From Dillenia suffruticosa (taxonomy: Eukaryota; Streptophyta; Magnoliopsida; Dilleniales; Dilleniaceae), in the NCBI GenBank assembly GCA_033439265.1, contig JAVTVX010000026.1:2097501-2161500 (forward strand): a stretch of DNA of 64,000 nucleotides, read 5' to 3'. Below, piece by piece: positions 1-13,270 of this stretch. Position 1 is the stretch's first letter; each line of letters starts with the position of its first letter. A model generated the notes under the pieces. That model saw only the letters and a program-made list of their open reading frames with translations, did not search any database and was not told where the DNA came from. A program made the translations under genes and the position numbers.

Positions 1-44
1 GATCGAATTATTTATATATCTATAAGGTCCTACTCAAATGTAAT

Positions 45-965
45 ACTTGCACCAATGACGATAAGTTATAATTTTAAATTTCAAAATCCATATATAATTT
101 TAGTTTATCATATGTTAATTTGAAAATTTGAAAATTCAAAATTTCAAATTAAATCTATTACTGTATCGGTAGTTCATGTAACTAAAATTACATATTCCCT
201 CAATAAAACTGACTCTATTTTTTTTTTTTTATAACTTTTATAATATTATATCTCTTTTAAAGTTTTTTTAGTTATAATATTTTTTAACTTTTAATTATAA
301 TATTATAGTAATATTTACATGAATAAAATTATTTGAAATATATATTTTTAACTGAAATAAACCATTCCCAATATAAAAAGTGGTTACAAAAAAATGGTTT
401 TTTTTTTCCTCCCGGTTTTAATTGAATACTACTCACCTTATGTAGTAAATGTGGGTTAAAATAAAAAAAAATTATTTTTTGAAATCATTCTTTTATATTT
501 TAGTGATTTTTTTGGTTTTCGGTTTCAGTTTTGAATAAAATTAAAATTTAATCCAGCTATTTAGGCGGTTATTAGTTTTAATAATTTTTATTTCAGTGAA
601 ACCGAATTAACCAATATATTTTAGATAATTTTTATTCATATAAATATTAATATAATATTATAAGAGAAAAAATTTATAACTAAAAAAATTCTAAAATAGA
701 TGATATAATATTATAATTAAAAGTTAAAAAAAACTTTAAATGATTATTTTATTTAATGATGATGTAATGTTAATTATTTTTTATTTTATAAACTACTAGT
801 AGATCAATGTTGTTACTTTAAAAATTTTATAATTTGTTATTTTGTTTGAAATTTGAAATTTGAATTTTTTAAATTGGCATTTAATAAAATTATAATTATT
901 AATTAATTTTAAACCTTAAAATTACTGTTTATAGATAAACATTGATATTAATGATATATAGAATA
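45..965. repeat. AT-rich long inverted repeat (foldback or MITE-like)
   Basis: Two imperfect arms of about 300 bp (near 45-370 and 590-965) are reverse complements of each other. For example, the stretch around 215-365, with repeated TAATATTATA and TTTTTTTAGTTATAA blocks, pairs with 590-745. The GAAATTTGAAATTTG-like run near 845-865 pairs with 120-160. The middle is a short AT-rich spacer. No coding sequence is visible. A non-autonomous foldback or Mutator-type element is the likeliest reading, but I found no convincing target duplication. Very low sequence complexity could inflate the match. Confidence 0.45.
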
Positions 966-1203
966 TTAACATAGAAATAGGAGGCATCGTTACTTGAATC
1001 CCTTATAGAGATTTGAATAATTCAGTCAATTTGAATAATCGAATCATATTAACCACCTAATTTGATCAAACCGAATTATCGATTTTTAATCTATTATTTT
1101 ATGTTATGGTTATAAAAATTGTATTATTGAATTAAATCGATTATTTCAATTTTGATAATTTCGATTACAATATAACTGAGTATTCACCGGCAGCCATGTT
1201 TAG

Positions 1204-4200
1204 TGTTACAGAGCTAGTTTTTCGCATAAGGTAGATGCATGTTGTGTGTACGTGGACACAATAATGCAAAAATGCCACCGACTCCTGTAATGCTGAAGCG
1301 TATTTGTTATGCAGTGATGTAAGTAGAAAGAGATTGAGTGACATATGAATAAGCAAATCAAATAAACGAGCAACGTATGATTTAAGGTAACAATAAACTC
1401 TATTAACTAGTAAGAAGAATTACTACTTGCTTGTCGGGGACTCTTGGAAAACCATATCAAGGGTTAATGAATCTCTTTCTCCGAGTCACGAATCCTTGTA
1501 ACCCTATAGATTTTTTAAGTACTTATAGGCCCAATATGAGGGAGCATTGAAATGTCCGAGGAGTCGTAGGGGTGTTTTTGCAGAGTTAGAGATTTTTTCT
1601 TACTTCCGAGCATTTTCACACAATACTTTTTTGTTTTTTTTGGGGGGATTTTTATGAGCTCTCCCTAACTCTCAAAACATTACCTAAAAAAAATGCATTT
1701 AGCTGAACAGTTATCTTGGTTACAAAAATAAGCCTAGACTAAATTTGGAGTTTCAAGACGAAACTCCTAGAGGATGGGGCATGGCTATTTGTCAAAATTG
1801 ATGTAAAAATTTGGACTATGGCATCCTCCATCGCTCAATCTGTTGACATCCTCGACAACAAGGCTTAGGTTGTGTTGACTTTGAACACTAATGTTCTCAA
1901 AGCTGATCTTGTCACTTGTATTCTTGCAACAAATATTTGCTTTATCACTCTTCTCCTTTATTAGGTACTGCCGATTGATGTCCTAACTAACTTCTGTACT
2001 TGAACTGCAAGACTTTTCATTGCAAAGTGAGATGTGAAGTAAAGCTGACTCTTCGATATTATTGAAAGTTTGACTTCTCTCCCAACGATGTTCGTTATTC
2101 TTCGATATCATTGCAAGTTTGACTTCTCTCCTAATGCTGTTTGTTACCGGTGCTGGTTCTCTATATTGTTGAAGCTGTCCCCCGACTTTGCCCCACAGTG
2201 ATCTCTACTACTGTGTTGCAAACTCCACAGTACCCGATGGCCTTCTCTGTATGCCATTCGTTTTGCCTCCACCACTTGTGACAGTCACACCCAAGTGTCT
2301 TTTGTAACTTGCCAAACTAAAAAACTTACCTATTCTCCATTATTATCAAGAACCCGTGTTTGATATATTAGTGTCGTCAAGTCTTCCCCAAGTGAACTCT
2401 TTTAACCACCTTCGTGGTGTATCCTACGTTTAGAGCTCCCCTTAAGGGGAATTTTGTTATGCCCACCAACTTAAGAAATGGTTTGGTCACATCCAATGTC
2501 ATAAGAACTCGATCCCTCTCCCCGGCTTGTTCCCCTTCAAACGTGTTTCCCTCAAACAACTTGATCAGCGATGAAATGTTCCCCTTTTGCATTAGTTTCC
2601 TGTGTTCTATAACTCTCTAGATCTAATCTAGTCTCTTAATGTGCCAACCAACACGCCTGAACAAGGGCATCTTCAAAGCATGCAAACTTGATTACCAACT
2701 AACCACGTCAGTATCTCTCTTTCAATAATTGATCCCATCCTATGAATTACCTCCTGTTGCATAGTCAACTAAACAAATTAAAGTTAGACAACACTAGGTA
2801 TCTCACCCTGGCTTTCTGCCCTGAAAGCGATGCCGACCTTCTGAAAGGTTTTTTGGACATTCATCTCATGAAATACCTCTATTTCATTAACTGATCCCCT
2901 CTAAAACTCCACTAACATTCTGAACGGTGCTTCGAATAGCTCTACAGATCTAACCTAGAACAACGCATCCGTGACCATACTACATGGCCTTTGTGTTGAT
3001 TGTTCCCTGATCAGCACCATCTTATCCTTAGGTTCCATCTACTTAGAGAGCTTCATTGTACTCTTTGTGCGGCTTCATGTATGGTTTTTTCAAGAGTCAA
3101 TTGAGTGTTCTCACTTCATGTAACTCCACTTCACGACAACCTCATGCTAAATACCATCACATTGACTTGTAGCACCCCCATTTCGATTTGATTTCAGTGA
3201 ATATCGGTCCCCCCTGCTGGTTTACCAACTTTCTAATACCATATTGACAATGGATGGGTCTCACTCTTGGTACAACTTCTTCACTCTCATTCTCTGTTAA
3301 TGGAGAAGCTTATAGAGCATTCAATGCTTGTCTTTGCATACACTTTCTTACCCTATGCAGTCTATTGCACAAAAAGTAACCTTTCCCTGCAGATTTGTTC
3401 GTTGATCCCTTCAATGATGATATGTTGGACCTAAAAGTTTATGCATTCTCAAATGCTTCCCACTCTTGGCTTCGCTATCCTTACTAAACTTCTCACCACT
3501 AACCCCCAATGATGCCAATAGATTCTCATAACTTTGGGCACTAGGACTCTTGGGTATGTAGTCCATTAGGCATTTACAGCTCTTGAACTTTGGTTAAATC
3601 TCTGATCCTCTGGCATAGGAGTTTTGCTTTAGCCCAAGACTTTAATCTTTTTAAGAGTCAGAATAGTTTGTCGTTCTATGAAAGGTCTCTCATGTTTCCA
3701 CATACTTGTGGATTGTAGCCGTCTGTTTCAGACTCCACAATTTCAAATGAGTATTGTACTTGACGTTTTCGGGAAAAAACTAAACCTTCAACTCGTGCTT
3801 TAAATCCTCCCGAGAGCAAATAGCACACCCATCATGCTTTTTCTCCTCATACTTGGTGCGCCATCACCACTTGCGCCATCACTACTTGGCATCACCAACA
3901 AAATACATTGAGGCCGTTGACACCCGTGTTCTCCTCAATCCTCACAGCTTGAAAGTATTACTCAACATCAAACAAGAAAATTTCCTACTCCCTGGCATCA
4001 CCAATTAGTGGTATGGTCCCCGAGTGCCTCCATCCGCTTTATAGCGGACGATTTGTTAGCTCCCACCAAGTTTTCTTACCCAATTGGACACCTTATCACC
4101 CTGGCCTAGACCAAGGTTCTCATACCAATTGTCAGGGACGTAGCTTTTCCCATAAGTTAGACACGTGGCGTACAATTGGACACAACAATCCAAGAGTGTT

Positions 4201-4395
4201 GATTAACTCTTGTAATGCAGAAGCGAATTTTTTATACGGTGCTTTGAGTATAAAGAGATTAACACAATAGTAAGCAAATCAAATAAATGAGCAGCATATG
4301 ATTGATGTTAACTATAATATTAAATAGTAAGAAAAATTAGAATCTGTTAGTGAGGGAACTCTTGGTAGGCTACACCAAGATGGAAAGGAGAGATA
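1204..4395 (-). mobile_element. Decayed LTR retrotransposon (Ty3-like by context), minus strand
   Basis: Two related terminal segments in the same orientation, starting TGTTACAGAG at 1204 and TGTCAGGGAC at 4130, match over about 260 bp. They share blocks such as TTTTTCGCATAAG/TTTTCCCATAAG and AAGCAAATCAAATAAA. Directly inside the right copy, at 4115-4129, the minus strand reads ATTGGTATGAGAACC, a primer-binding site of the initiator-Met-tRNA type. The right copy is therefore the 5' LTR and the element reads leftward. The right LTR is cut short near element A. The interior is too eroded for a firm domain assignment; only short frames remain, the longest near 2377-2592 on the minus strand. Broken many times and old. 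Confidence 0.5.
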
Positions 4396-4511
4396 GTTAA
4401 ATGAGATTTTATACTTTAGTTATATATTAGCAAAGGTGGAGTAACCAAATGGTTGGATTTGTTACCTTCCAATGATACCATTTATTAGTTTGGTAAACTT
4501 TTAATCATATC

Positions 4512-7506
4512 TGTTGGAGGCAGGCGTTACTCCACAGATAATAACTCTGCTGATTCGAATGGGATATCTGACCGTCGAGCGATTGTTAGTTGCTTTATAC
4601 TCAGCCTGATTATAATGGAGAGTGTATTCGGTTTTGAAATTATTTGATCCCATAAGAATGAGCCTGGCTTTGCTTTCTAAGGAGTTTGATGACCCATCTG
4701 CGTGAAGCGTCTAATCGGGCAATGAGTATTCTTCTCCGTCACCAGCAGGGGTTTGTTCGGTGAGTGGCGGGAGTATGCATTTGAGGATGAAGTTGGCGAG
4801 GGCTTGACCTTTGGTTGCTAGTCTTGGCTGATATTTGATATCGAATTCGCTTAACTTAATACTCTACTTAACAAGTCGACCTGTGGTATCTCTTTTCTAT
4901 AGAATTTGTTTTAGAGATTGATTGGTCAATACCACAATAGTGTGAGTTTCAAAGTAAGGCTAGAGACGTCTGGCAGTTATGACTAAGGCGAAGGCAATCT
5001 TCTAGATAGGTTGGTAATTAATCTCAGACTCTTGAAATATGCAGCTGACGTAGTACATCGGCCTTTGCATGGTAGATTCGTACCTCATAGGGATAGAGCA
5101 AAGCACTCGGTTAGAAATAGAGAGGCAAAGATAGTGTTTCTCACCAAGAACAGGTCAAAAAACGAATGGAGGTTATGCAGGTATTCTTTAAGCTACTCGA
5201 ACTTTATTTGGCACTCCGGTGTCCACAAGAACTTGTGAGATTTCTTTAAAGTACGTAGAAAGGCTCATACGTTTCTCCTACTTTCGATATAAACCGGTTT
5301 AGAGTTGCAATCCTCCCTATTAGACGTTGCATTTCCTTCATTGCCCTTGGCGGTGCCATGTCCACTATGGCTTGTATCTTCTCTTAATTTCTTTTGATCC
5401 ACCGGTTGAAAATTAAGAAACTTAGAAACTTTCCAGAAGTGGTTCAAATATTCATTTCACTAGGTTCAACTTAATGTTATAACATTCCAAAGTTTGGAAT
5501 GTTTCTCCCAAATCTGCTACATGATCTTCAACATTGGTGCTTTTTGAAGAGCATATCATCAACATAGGCTTCCACATTTCTGCCAAAATGTTTGCTAAAG
5601 ACCTTGTTAATGAATCGTTGGAAAGTTGCTACGGCATTCTTGAGGCCGAACAACATGACCTTGTAGCAACAAGTGCCGAACTCCGTAATAAAACTTGTTT
5701 TTTTTTCTATGTCCTCAGGAGCCATGCATATCTAGTTGTAGATGGAGTATGCATCCATAAAACCTAAGAGTTGATGACCTAGTGAATCGTTTACTAATTT
5801 TTCGATATTAGGGAGCAGACGATTGTCCTTTGAACATGCTTTGTTGAGGTCAGTGAAGTTTAGACATATCTTCCACTTGCTACTAGCTTTTTTTACCATA
5901 ACCACATTAGTTAACCATTCTAGGTAGTTTACTTCTCAAATGAACCTTGCTGCTAGAAGCTTATGGACTTCCTCTTGTATTGTACGTTGACATTCCAGCA
6001 CGAATACCCTTTTTTTTTACTTAACAAGCTTACAACTAGCATCTACAGTGAATTTGTGTTCTATGACTGATGGGTAGATTCTTGGCATGTTCTCCGAAGA
6101 CTATGCGAATATCTTGGTTTATTGACGAAGATAATCCACAACTGCCTTCTGGAGAGATGTTGTAAGTGGGTGCCAATTTGGATTGTCTAACCAAGTACAT
6201 TCGTAATGGAAACTTTGATTACTTCCTTTTGGGGCTGAGACTTGGATTGATACTCAGCATCATTTATAAGCTCTAGTGTATCTACTAAGAGAACTTTTTT
6301 CTCTCCTCCGACGATGGGGACGGTTGATGGGTTGGTGTTACCATGAAGTGTTGTGACCCTTAAGGGTATCCTAAATTTGATCTCCATATGCCTTGTGCTC
6401 GGTAGTGATTCGAGACCGTCCAAACTAGGATGATCTAGGATGGCATTATAGAGGGGAAAGTGATTTTGGTAGTAGTATGGTGAGGAGGCGTCCCATAGTT
6501 ACAACAAGTGAGATGGTACCTTCTTGATGTATACACTTATCGGCAAATCCTTTTATAGGTTCGTCCGAGGGTTGAAGATGAGATGGGGCGAAGCCCATTC
6601 CCTAGAAGGTGTTCCCGAAGAAGAAATCTCGATCTGCTCCTTGATCAATGAAAGTACTTTTGACGAAGTAGGATCCTATTCTTATAGTGATAATCAACAG
6701 GTCGTCTCAGTCGGTATCGACTCCTATTAAATCCTCGTCATCAAAACCAATAATTGGCCTCTTTCTCTTAGTTAATGTCATGATTATAAAAAGGAAGGGA
6801 TGGCGATAGGAACTTAAAAAATCAGTTTATTCATGTGGATGGCACCAATCTGTCAAAGGTAGGTGTTACTCCATGATAATGTCTCTACTGACTCGAACGA
6901 GATGTTTGGTCATCGGGCTATCTTGATCGATGGGACCTATAAAGAGCCGCTAGAGGGTGCTCTAGCGGGTGAGACTCTGACGCTTAAGTCAGAGAGCAGT
7001 TTTCAAAAAGAAAAATAGACTGTAAGAAAGTTTCGTAATACCTTTGTGTGTTATGTGTGAGGTAAGAGAACTTGCCTAGCTAGCAACCTCATGATGTATA
7101 TATATAGGTTGCTTCCATGATTCTCACGTGCTTGGCACATGAAAACCTAGTTTCCAAATGAAGTGTCCCGAGATTGTAGAATCCCTTATGAAAATATTTC
7201 CATAAGATTCAAAATCCTTCTTGTTAAGAAAGTTCTAGTTGCCAAGGGATTAGGATTTGAAGTCTCATTTCCAATTACGAGATGTTGTTTCCATGACTTA
7301 AGGAAAGTTGAATATTGCTCTGAGCTAATTAGATACTAGTACCGAGAAGGTTTTAAGACCAATTAGCCTCCTACTGAGTAGAATTTGGCCAATGAGGACC
7401 GAGAGAGTGGGTCATCTCCTCCCAACTGAGGTTCATTTTATTCTCGTGAACTACTGATCATGGGTTTAAGTTCTATGATAATGGGCCTTTGGGACATGTA
7501 TCATCA
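4512..7506 (-). mobile_element. Element A: Ty3/Tat-type retrotransposon, broken, minus strand
   Basis: The right (5') LTR spans 6851-7506 and only about 70 bp of the left LTR remains from 4512. The LTR is the same family as that of element D (plus-strand start TGTTGGAGG, end CATGTATCATCA). A possible 5-bp target duplication is ATATC (4507-4511) and ATACC (7507-7511). The minus-strand interior runs from a protease-like region (about 6.8-6.2 kb, with the DGLESLPSTRHMEIKF signature of Tat proteases) through reverse transcriptase (about 6.0-5.3 kb, with AYVDDM) to RNase H (about 5.2-4.6 kb). Coding begins about 70 nt inside the LTR and no gag is visible. Multiple breaks; old. Confidence 0.8.
6851..7506 (-). 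repeat. 5' LTR of element A
   Basis: About 656 bp, related to the LTRs of element D over its whole length. On the minus strand it begins TGATGATACATG and ends near TTTGACA. A primer-binding site resembling the Tat-type TTGGCGCCGTCTGTGGG follows just inside the element. Confidence 0.75.
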
Positions 7507-7511
7507 ATACC

Positions 7512-8440
7512 ATTTATTGGTTGATGGCTTTTCACTTACACCCTTAGCGATATAAACAGGTATAGAGTGATAGCATTTCAAACATACAAGAAGCATAAGC
7601 AAACACTTCTTTTCTCTCCCATTCTCTACAATCTCGAGACATAGAATTTGGTTTGCTAGAGCTCTTGTTAGAGAAATAGTACCATAGAAATATATACATG
7701 TGTGTGTATAACTTTACAAGAGAGAATATCCTTTCTATCTTGGGAGACAATTGTTCAGCAACCTTGGTACTAGAGAGGAAACAAAATTGTCTTAAAAAAA
7801 CATGAATTTGTTGGGCTCGAATTGGACTGCATAATTTTCTTCTACTTTTTCCTAGTTTTACTATTATTAACACAACTATTTTATTGTATGTATAATTTTT
7901 TTCCTATAATAATTTCTCTAACATAATCTCTTCTATGTCTCTAGCCTTTCTTCTTTCTTTTCCATGCCTTGTCAGTTTCATCCATCAATGACTCCATTAA
8001 TAATCTTGACCAAGCGCCCCCACCATAGGAAATTTTATTCCCGATGAAGTTGAAGTGGATGCTTGCATCTTGGGTCCATTTGTACAGGAGCAAGATGATA
8101 ATCACTCAATGATTGATGACTTCATCGTTGTCGCTGACACCATGTTGTCGATTATAAAGGGATGGTGCACAAAAGCACTTCTTCAGAGGCTATTAGAGAT
8201 TGGCCTCATTATTACAAAGGATGACGTTAAGTGGATGGATATAGCTATAGATAACAAAGAAAACCTCAGGTGTCATTGGGGCATCATTAAATTAATCGTG
8301 CTTAGTCACCATGATGACGCCTCTTAGTTTTATTTCCTTGTGGTCTACAAGAACCAATGGCTTTGGTTTTCATTTTAGCATGTTAAGGCCTACTCTTTTA
8401 GATGTTATGGCATTCCTATTCCTAAGCTTGACATCATATT
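7512..8440. other. Unassigned stretch between elements A and B
   Basis: There is no recognisable mobile-element domain here. A 90-residue plus-strand open stretch at 8055-8327 has protein-like composition (acidic, with QEQDDNHSMIDDF and LLQRLLEIGLIITKDDVKWMD). I do not recognise the family. Element B is inserted at its right edge with target duplication ATATT. It could be a fragment of a host gene or of an unclassified element. Confidence 0.4.
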
Positions 8441-9246
8441 TGATGGTACATGGTTGAACAACCCATTACCATAAAGTCTAGAGATTACAAAATCCATTGG
8501 GGCCGTAATCATAAAGTCCATAGACCACCAAGGGAGTTTCTCGATAAGCACCCAAAACGATCGAACACTCTCAGGGTCGAACACTCACTCTTAGTCGAAC
8601 CTCTTTAGTTGAGAACTCTTGCTTATGTCTTTTGACCATTGCTCGGTTAGGCTACTCGAACATCTCTCAGTTGAACTCTCTCGACCATTATCAAATAGCC
8701 TCCCGACGAATCACATTTTTGTCAAGAAAAACAATATCATGATCATTTAATATTTGAACTTCCCTTAATTTTGGGAGTAATCTTTCCCGGTAAGAAAGGA
8801 AATCTCCGTAATCCCTTCTGAAGAGGTAGGGAATCTTCTAATAATTTGAATTTCTCTTAATTGATAGGATCATAAATCTTTTAAAGATTTTTCTACTACA
8901 GTAGATCCTTAGTGATCACTCTATAAGTAAACTAGGGTTTCTACACTCTCAAATAAGAGACTTACTATGCATGCACATGCTATATATAGTAAGTATAGGT
9001 GACTAGCCAGATATGTTCAATAACTCCATATATATACATCACATAGAGGTTACACATGATTAATCTAAGACATTAGTCAATCTATTCTCTTTCTCTCACA
9101 CTTCTCTTTTTGACTTGAGAGTTGGAGATTCCTCTGGTGCGAATTTGTAGGTCTCATCATCCACGAAGGCCCAGAAGACTCATCAGCATTAGTTCCCTGC
9201 TCAAATTATAGAGCAATTATCTGTGAAGCAAAACTCACCTCCAACA
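8441..9246 (+). repeat. 5' LTR of element B
   Basis: 806 bp, starting TGATGGTACA and ending CCAACA. It is directly followed by GATTGGCTTTGTCTGTG, the primer-binding region. It matches 13851-14675 along its length. Confidence 0.88.
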
Positions 9247-12200
9247 GATTGGCTTTGTCTGTGAAAATAGACTAATTGTTTAGCTGAAAAAACTTCACAA
9301 CCTATTCTACTCTGTTTTCCCTATTACCATGTTGTTAAAAAGAAAAAGGCTGATGATCGATTTTGACCACAACGAACTAGCAGGGGTCAACTTGAAACTA
9401 CAGGACCCACTAGTTGTCACCACCAAGATTGGCCACTACATCATGAAAAAGAGTCTTCGTCGACCAAGGGGTAAGTTACAATCTTCTCTATTGGGATGCC
9501 TTCCAATAGATGGGTTTTAGCTGAACGCATCTTTAACCCCATACTGGACCTTTAAAGGGACTCTCTGACAAGTTGTTATACCCCGAAGGTATTATCTCAG
9601 TCCCAATAACCTTGAAAACACCTACTAACCATGCTACCACCATAACCACTTTCAACATCGCCAAATTTCCATCCCTCTACAATGCCATTCTGGGCCACCC
9701 CAGTTTAGACGGCTTAGAAACCTTGTCAAGTACCAAGCATATGAAGATTAAATTTAGAGCACTTCTAGATATTGCAACACTAAACTATGATCTCAACCCT
9801 CAAAACACCTCTGTACTATAAGAGAAAAGGAAGAATCTCTCAATAGAAGCCATGGAACTTAGAGACAACATCAAACAAGTTACTAAACCCAAGCCTAGTG
9901 AGGAGGTGGTCGAAGTCTCAATTATGAATATACCCAATCAAACTGTTTAAATCAGAGCCCACCTGTCAATACTTTTTTAGGATGCCATCACCAAATGCCT
10001 ACGACAACACACTAAAGTCTTTGCATGGTAACCCAAAAACATACTGGGAACCAATCCCTCAGTGATCATTCAAAAATTGAGGGTGGACACAAGTCGCAAA
10101 CCTATTAAACAAAAGAAGAGGGTGTTCACATTAGAATGCCAACGAGCGATATAAGAAAAAGTGTAAAAGATCGACAAACTTGTAGATGACTTATCAGGCC
10201 ACTAGCTCCTAAGTTTCATGAATGAGTACTCTAACAACTACAAGGCATGCATGGCTCTAGAGGATGAAGAAAATTTGAACTTCATTACGGAATTCGACAC
10301 CTAATGTTACAAGGTCATGTCATTCAACCTGAAGAATGCATGAGCAACCTTCCAATAATTGGTCGACAAGGTCTTCAGAGTGCAGCTCGATAGAAATGTC
10401 GAGGCTAGATCTCGAGGAAATGTTCTAAATACTAAAACGCTATAACATGAAGCTGAACCTAGCCAAGTGTACTTTCAGGATCACTTCAAACAAGTTCTTA
10501 GTCTTCCTAATCACTAATCGAGGAATCGAGGCCAATTCAAAGAAGATTCAAGCCATCCTAGATATGACGCAGCCTAGAACATTGAAGGAGATGCAATGTC
10601 TCACGGGACAGGTTGTGGTCTTAAGCCAATTTATGTTGAATGTAGGAAAAAATAAAAGCACTTCTTTGATGCCTTGAGGAAGTCTCAAGATTTCATGCGG
10701 ATACCAAAGCACCAAATGGCCTTTGCTAGGCTTAAGGAGTATCACTCGTCTCCTCTTCTTGTCTCTCGGCCTATCCCTGGTGAGAAACTCTATCTTTATT
10801 TATCTGTCTTTGACCAAAGAGCCAATGATGGTGAAATATCTCACCAAACTCCAAGAGATGGCAAACAAGTTCAACAAGGTTGACATACAACAGATTCCTA
10901 GATCTGAAAATACTAGGGTTGATACACTCCCCAAGCTTGCCAGTTCGAACTCGGTAGCCACCGCCTAAACAATCTATATCGAGAGTCTTCCATACCCAAG
11001 TATCTAAGAACCAGACTAGATCCTAATGGTAGATGACTCACAAGCTGGAAAGATCTCATCCAGGCTTACTTAAGGGATAGTCAACTACCAGACTCACCAT
11101 AGGAGGTAGCAAAGGTCAAGTACAATGTCGCACATGACACCATCATTAATGGGGCCTCTACAAGAAGTCCTTCATTCACCCTCATCTCAAATACTTGACG
11201 CCCGAGGAAGGAAACTATGTCATTAGGGAAACTCATGAAGGAGTAAGCGATAACATTTAGGTGCTCAGAACCTAGCCAACAAGCTCTTGCATCAAGGACT
11301 TTTCTAGCCCACCACGAAGGCCGATACAGAGGCTTACGTTAAAAGGTGTGATAAATGTCAACGCTTTTCCTCGGTACCACACGAACCCTCCTTTGAGCTT
11401 TTTCCAATTGCAAGTCCATAGTCATTCGCATAATGGGGGATGGACATACTAGGACCATTCCTGCAAGCCACTGGATAATAAAAGTTTCTCATCATAACCA
11501 TAGATTACTTCACCAAGTGGGTAGAATCCGAAACACTAGCATAGATAACAACTAGTAAGATTCAAGTGCTCGTATAGACGTCCATTATCGCTAGGATGTC
11601 CTCATTATTGACAATGGCAAACAATTTGACAACGAAAACTTTAGGAATTCTACAACAAGCTCGAAATCCAACATCATTTTACCTTTGTCGCCTACCTACA
11701 AGCCAACGGCCTTGTGAGTTAACCAAACAAACAATCCTCCAAGAGCTCAAAATGGCATTGGGAGAAGTAAAGGGTCTTTGGGGGGATTAACTCTATGGAA
11801 TCCTTTGAGCCTACAGAACTTTACCCCAAATGGCCATTGGGGAAACACCTTTTAGCTTAACTTATTGATGCAAAATAGTCATACTAGTAGAAATAGGAAT
11901 CTACTCATTATGCATAGACCAATATCAACCAGAGTCAAACGAGCTCACACTACGCAAATAACTAGATCTCCTACTAGATTTACGACACATTACATCTATT
12001 GAATGACAGCCTATCAACAACAGATGAGCCAATATTATAATAGAAAGGTGTGAGCTAAAATGTTCAAAATAGGAGATCTAGTCCTCTAGAGAGTTGAGGC
12101 AACAGGCCAATCCCAACTAGGAGGCAAGCTCGCACCAACTGCGAAGGCCCATATCAAGTGCGCTTGGTAGTTCGTCCAAGAACGTATCGCCTCAACCACT

Positions 12201-12404
12201 TAGATGGTTCTGCTATACCCAGAACATGGAACTTAGAGAACTTGTGTATCTACTATTAGTAATCTTTGTCACTCTCTAGTCTTAATATTTGTCATGTTGT
12301 TAGCAAAAACATTATTTTCATTTACATAATGACATATATCTAATGGATCATGAGCAGCTTAGGCACTTGCACTCACAGGCCCCTAGCCTACCACTTTTTC
12401 TTTT

Positions 12405-12860
12405 TCAGGCCTATCTCTTAGCTTTATGACACTTTTTCAGCTCTATGTCTTAAAAGGGTTTCGCACCCTTTTTGTCAACTTTACGCCTGAAACGTGTCAT
12501 CATACGGGTCATAGCACCTGGTCAGGTAGTGCGGCCTACTCTCTTGGCTCTACACCTCATACAAGTTCCACACCCTTTTTCTTAGCTTTATGCCTCAAAT
12601 GTGTCATCATACGGGTCCTAGCACCTAACCAGGTCGAGGTAGCCCACTCTCTTGGCCCTATGCCTCCTATAAGTTTTGTCCCCCCTCTCTTGACTTTGTG
12701 CTTCATTGGTTATGGCACCTCTTACATGTTACATATGGGTTTTGTACCCACTTTTGTGGCTCTATGCCACATAGAAGTTTCATACCCATTATCTTGGCTC
12801 CACACCACTTAGGGGTTTAGTACCTACTATCCCGATTCCATGCCTTATGTAGGATCTAAC
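12405..12860 (+). repeat. Tandem repeats between pol and 3' LTR of element B
   Basis: A 107-bp unit containing GTGTCATCATACGGGTC occurs at 12494 and again at 12601. It is built from shorter 37-46-bp sub-repeats of the form CTTGGCTCTATGCCTCAT followed by AAGTTTCATACCC, which continue in degenerate form to about 12860. The 128-residue open frame at 12426-12812 is a by-product of this repetition. Confidence 0.75.
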
Positions 12861-13132
12861 AGGATACGATGCTTATTCTCTTAGCTATACACTACAATGA
12901 CGAGAAAGGAAGTTCTCTATTTATTCATTCTTCAAAATTTCTATACAAAAGCAGAAAAAGTTCATACAAGAAAAAACAGAGCAACAAAGAAACCTCATTT
13001 CAACATAATGCAATGATTACATGTTAAGAATACAACATTGGATGGTCGAAAATACAAGATACATAGAAAACAAAGTATATGGGCAAGAAGAGTACAAGGA
13101 AAAATGAAGACGATCCTATAGCTGCAAATAAC

Positions 13133-13270
13133 TTAGAGCCTGATATTCTTCACCTTGTTGACGAGGTTCATCCTCCAAACTCCATCCTTCCAATAGTTAA
13201 TCTCCCCAGTCTTCTTGATTAAGTTCACCAACGAGCCATATTTCTTTTCCCCACTCCTCTTCTGATCATA
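13133..13270 (-). other. Antisense coding-like segment upstream of 3' LTR of element B
   Basis: The minus strand holds about 44 open codons ending at TAA (13135-13133), with protein-like composition (for example EKKYGSLVNLIKKTG and NYWKDGVWRMNLVNKV). Some Tat-lineage elements, such as Grande, are known to carry an antisense ORF in this position. Whether this is the same gene cannot be told from so short a piece. Confidence 0.35.

Noticed and set aside
4477-7535. ATACCATTTATT shared by both flanks of element A, considered as a long target duplication
   Set aside because: It is not adjacent to the left LTR start; the 5-bp ATATC/ATACC at the LTR ends fits the family better, so the longer match is probably chance or an older event.
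12426-12812. 128-codon plus-strand open frame
   Set aside because: It coincides with the tandem repeats of element B; the repeated text explains the openness and the Cys/Pro/Thr-rich product.
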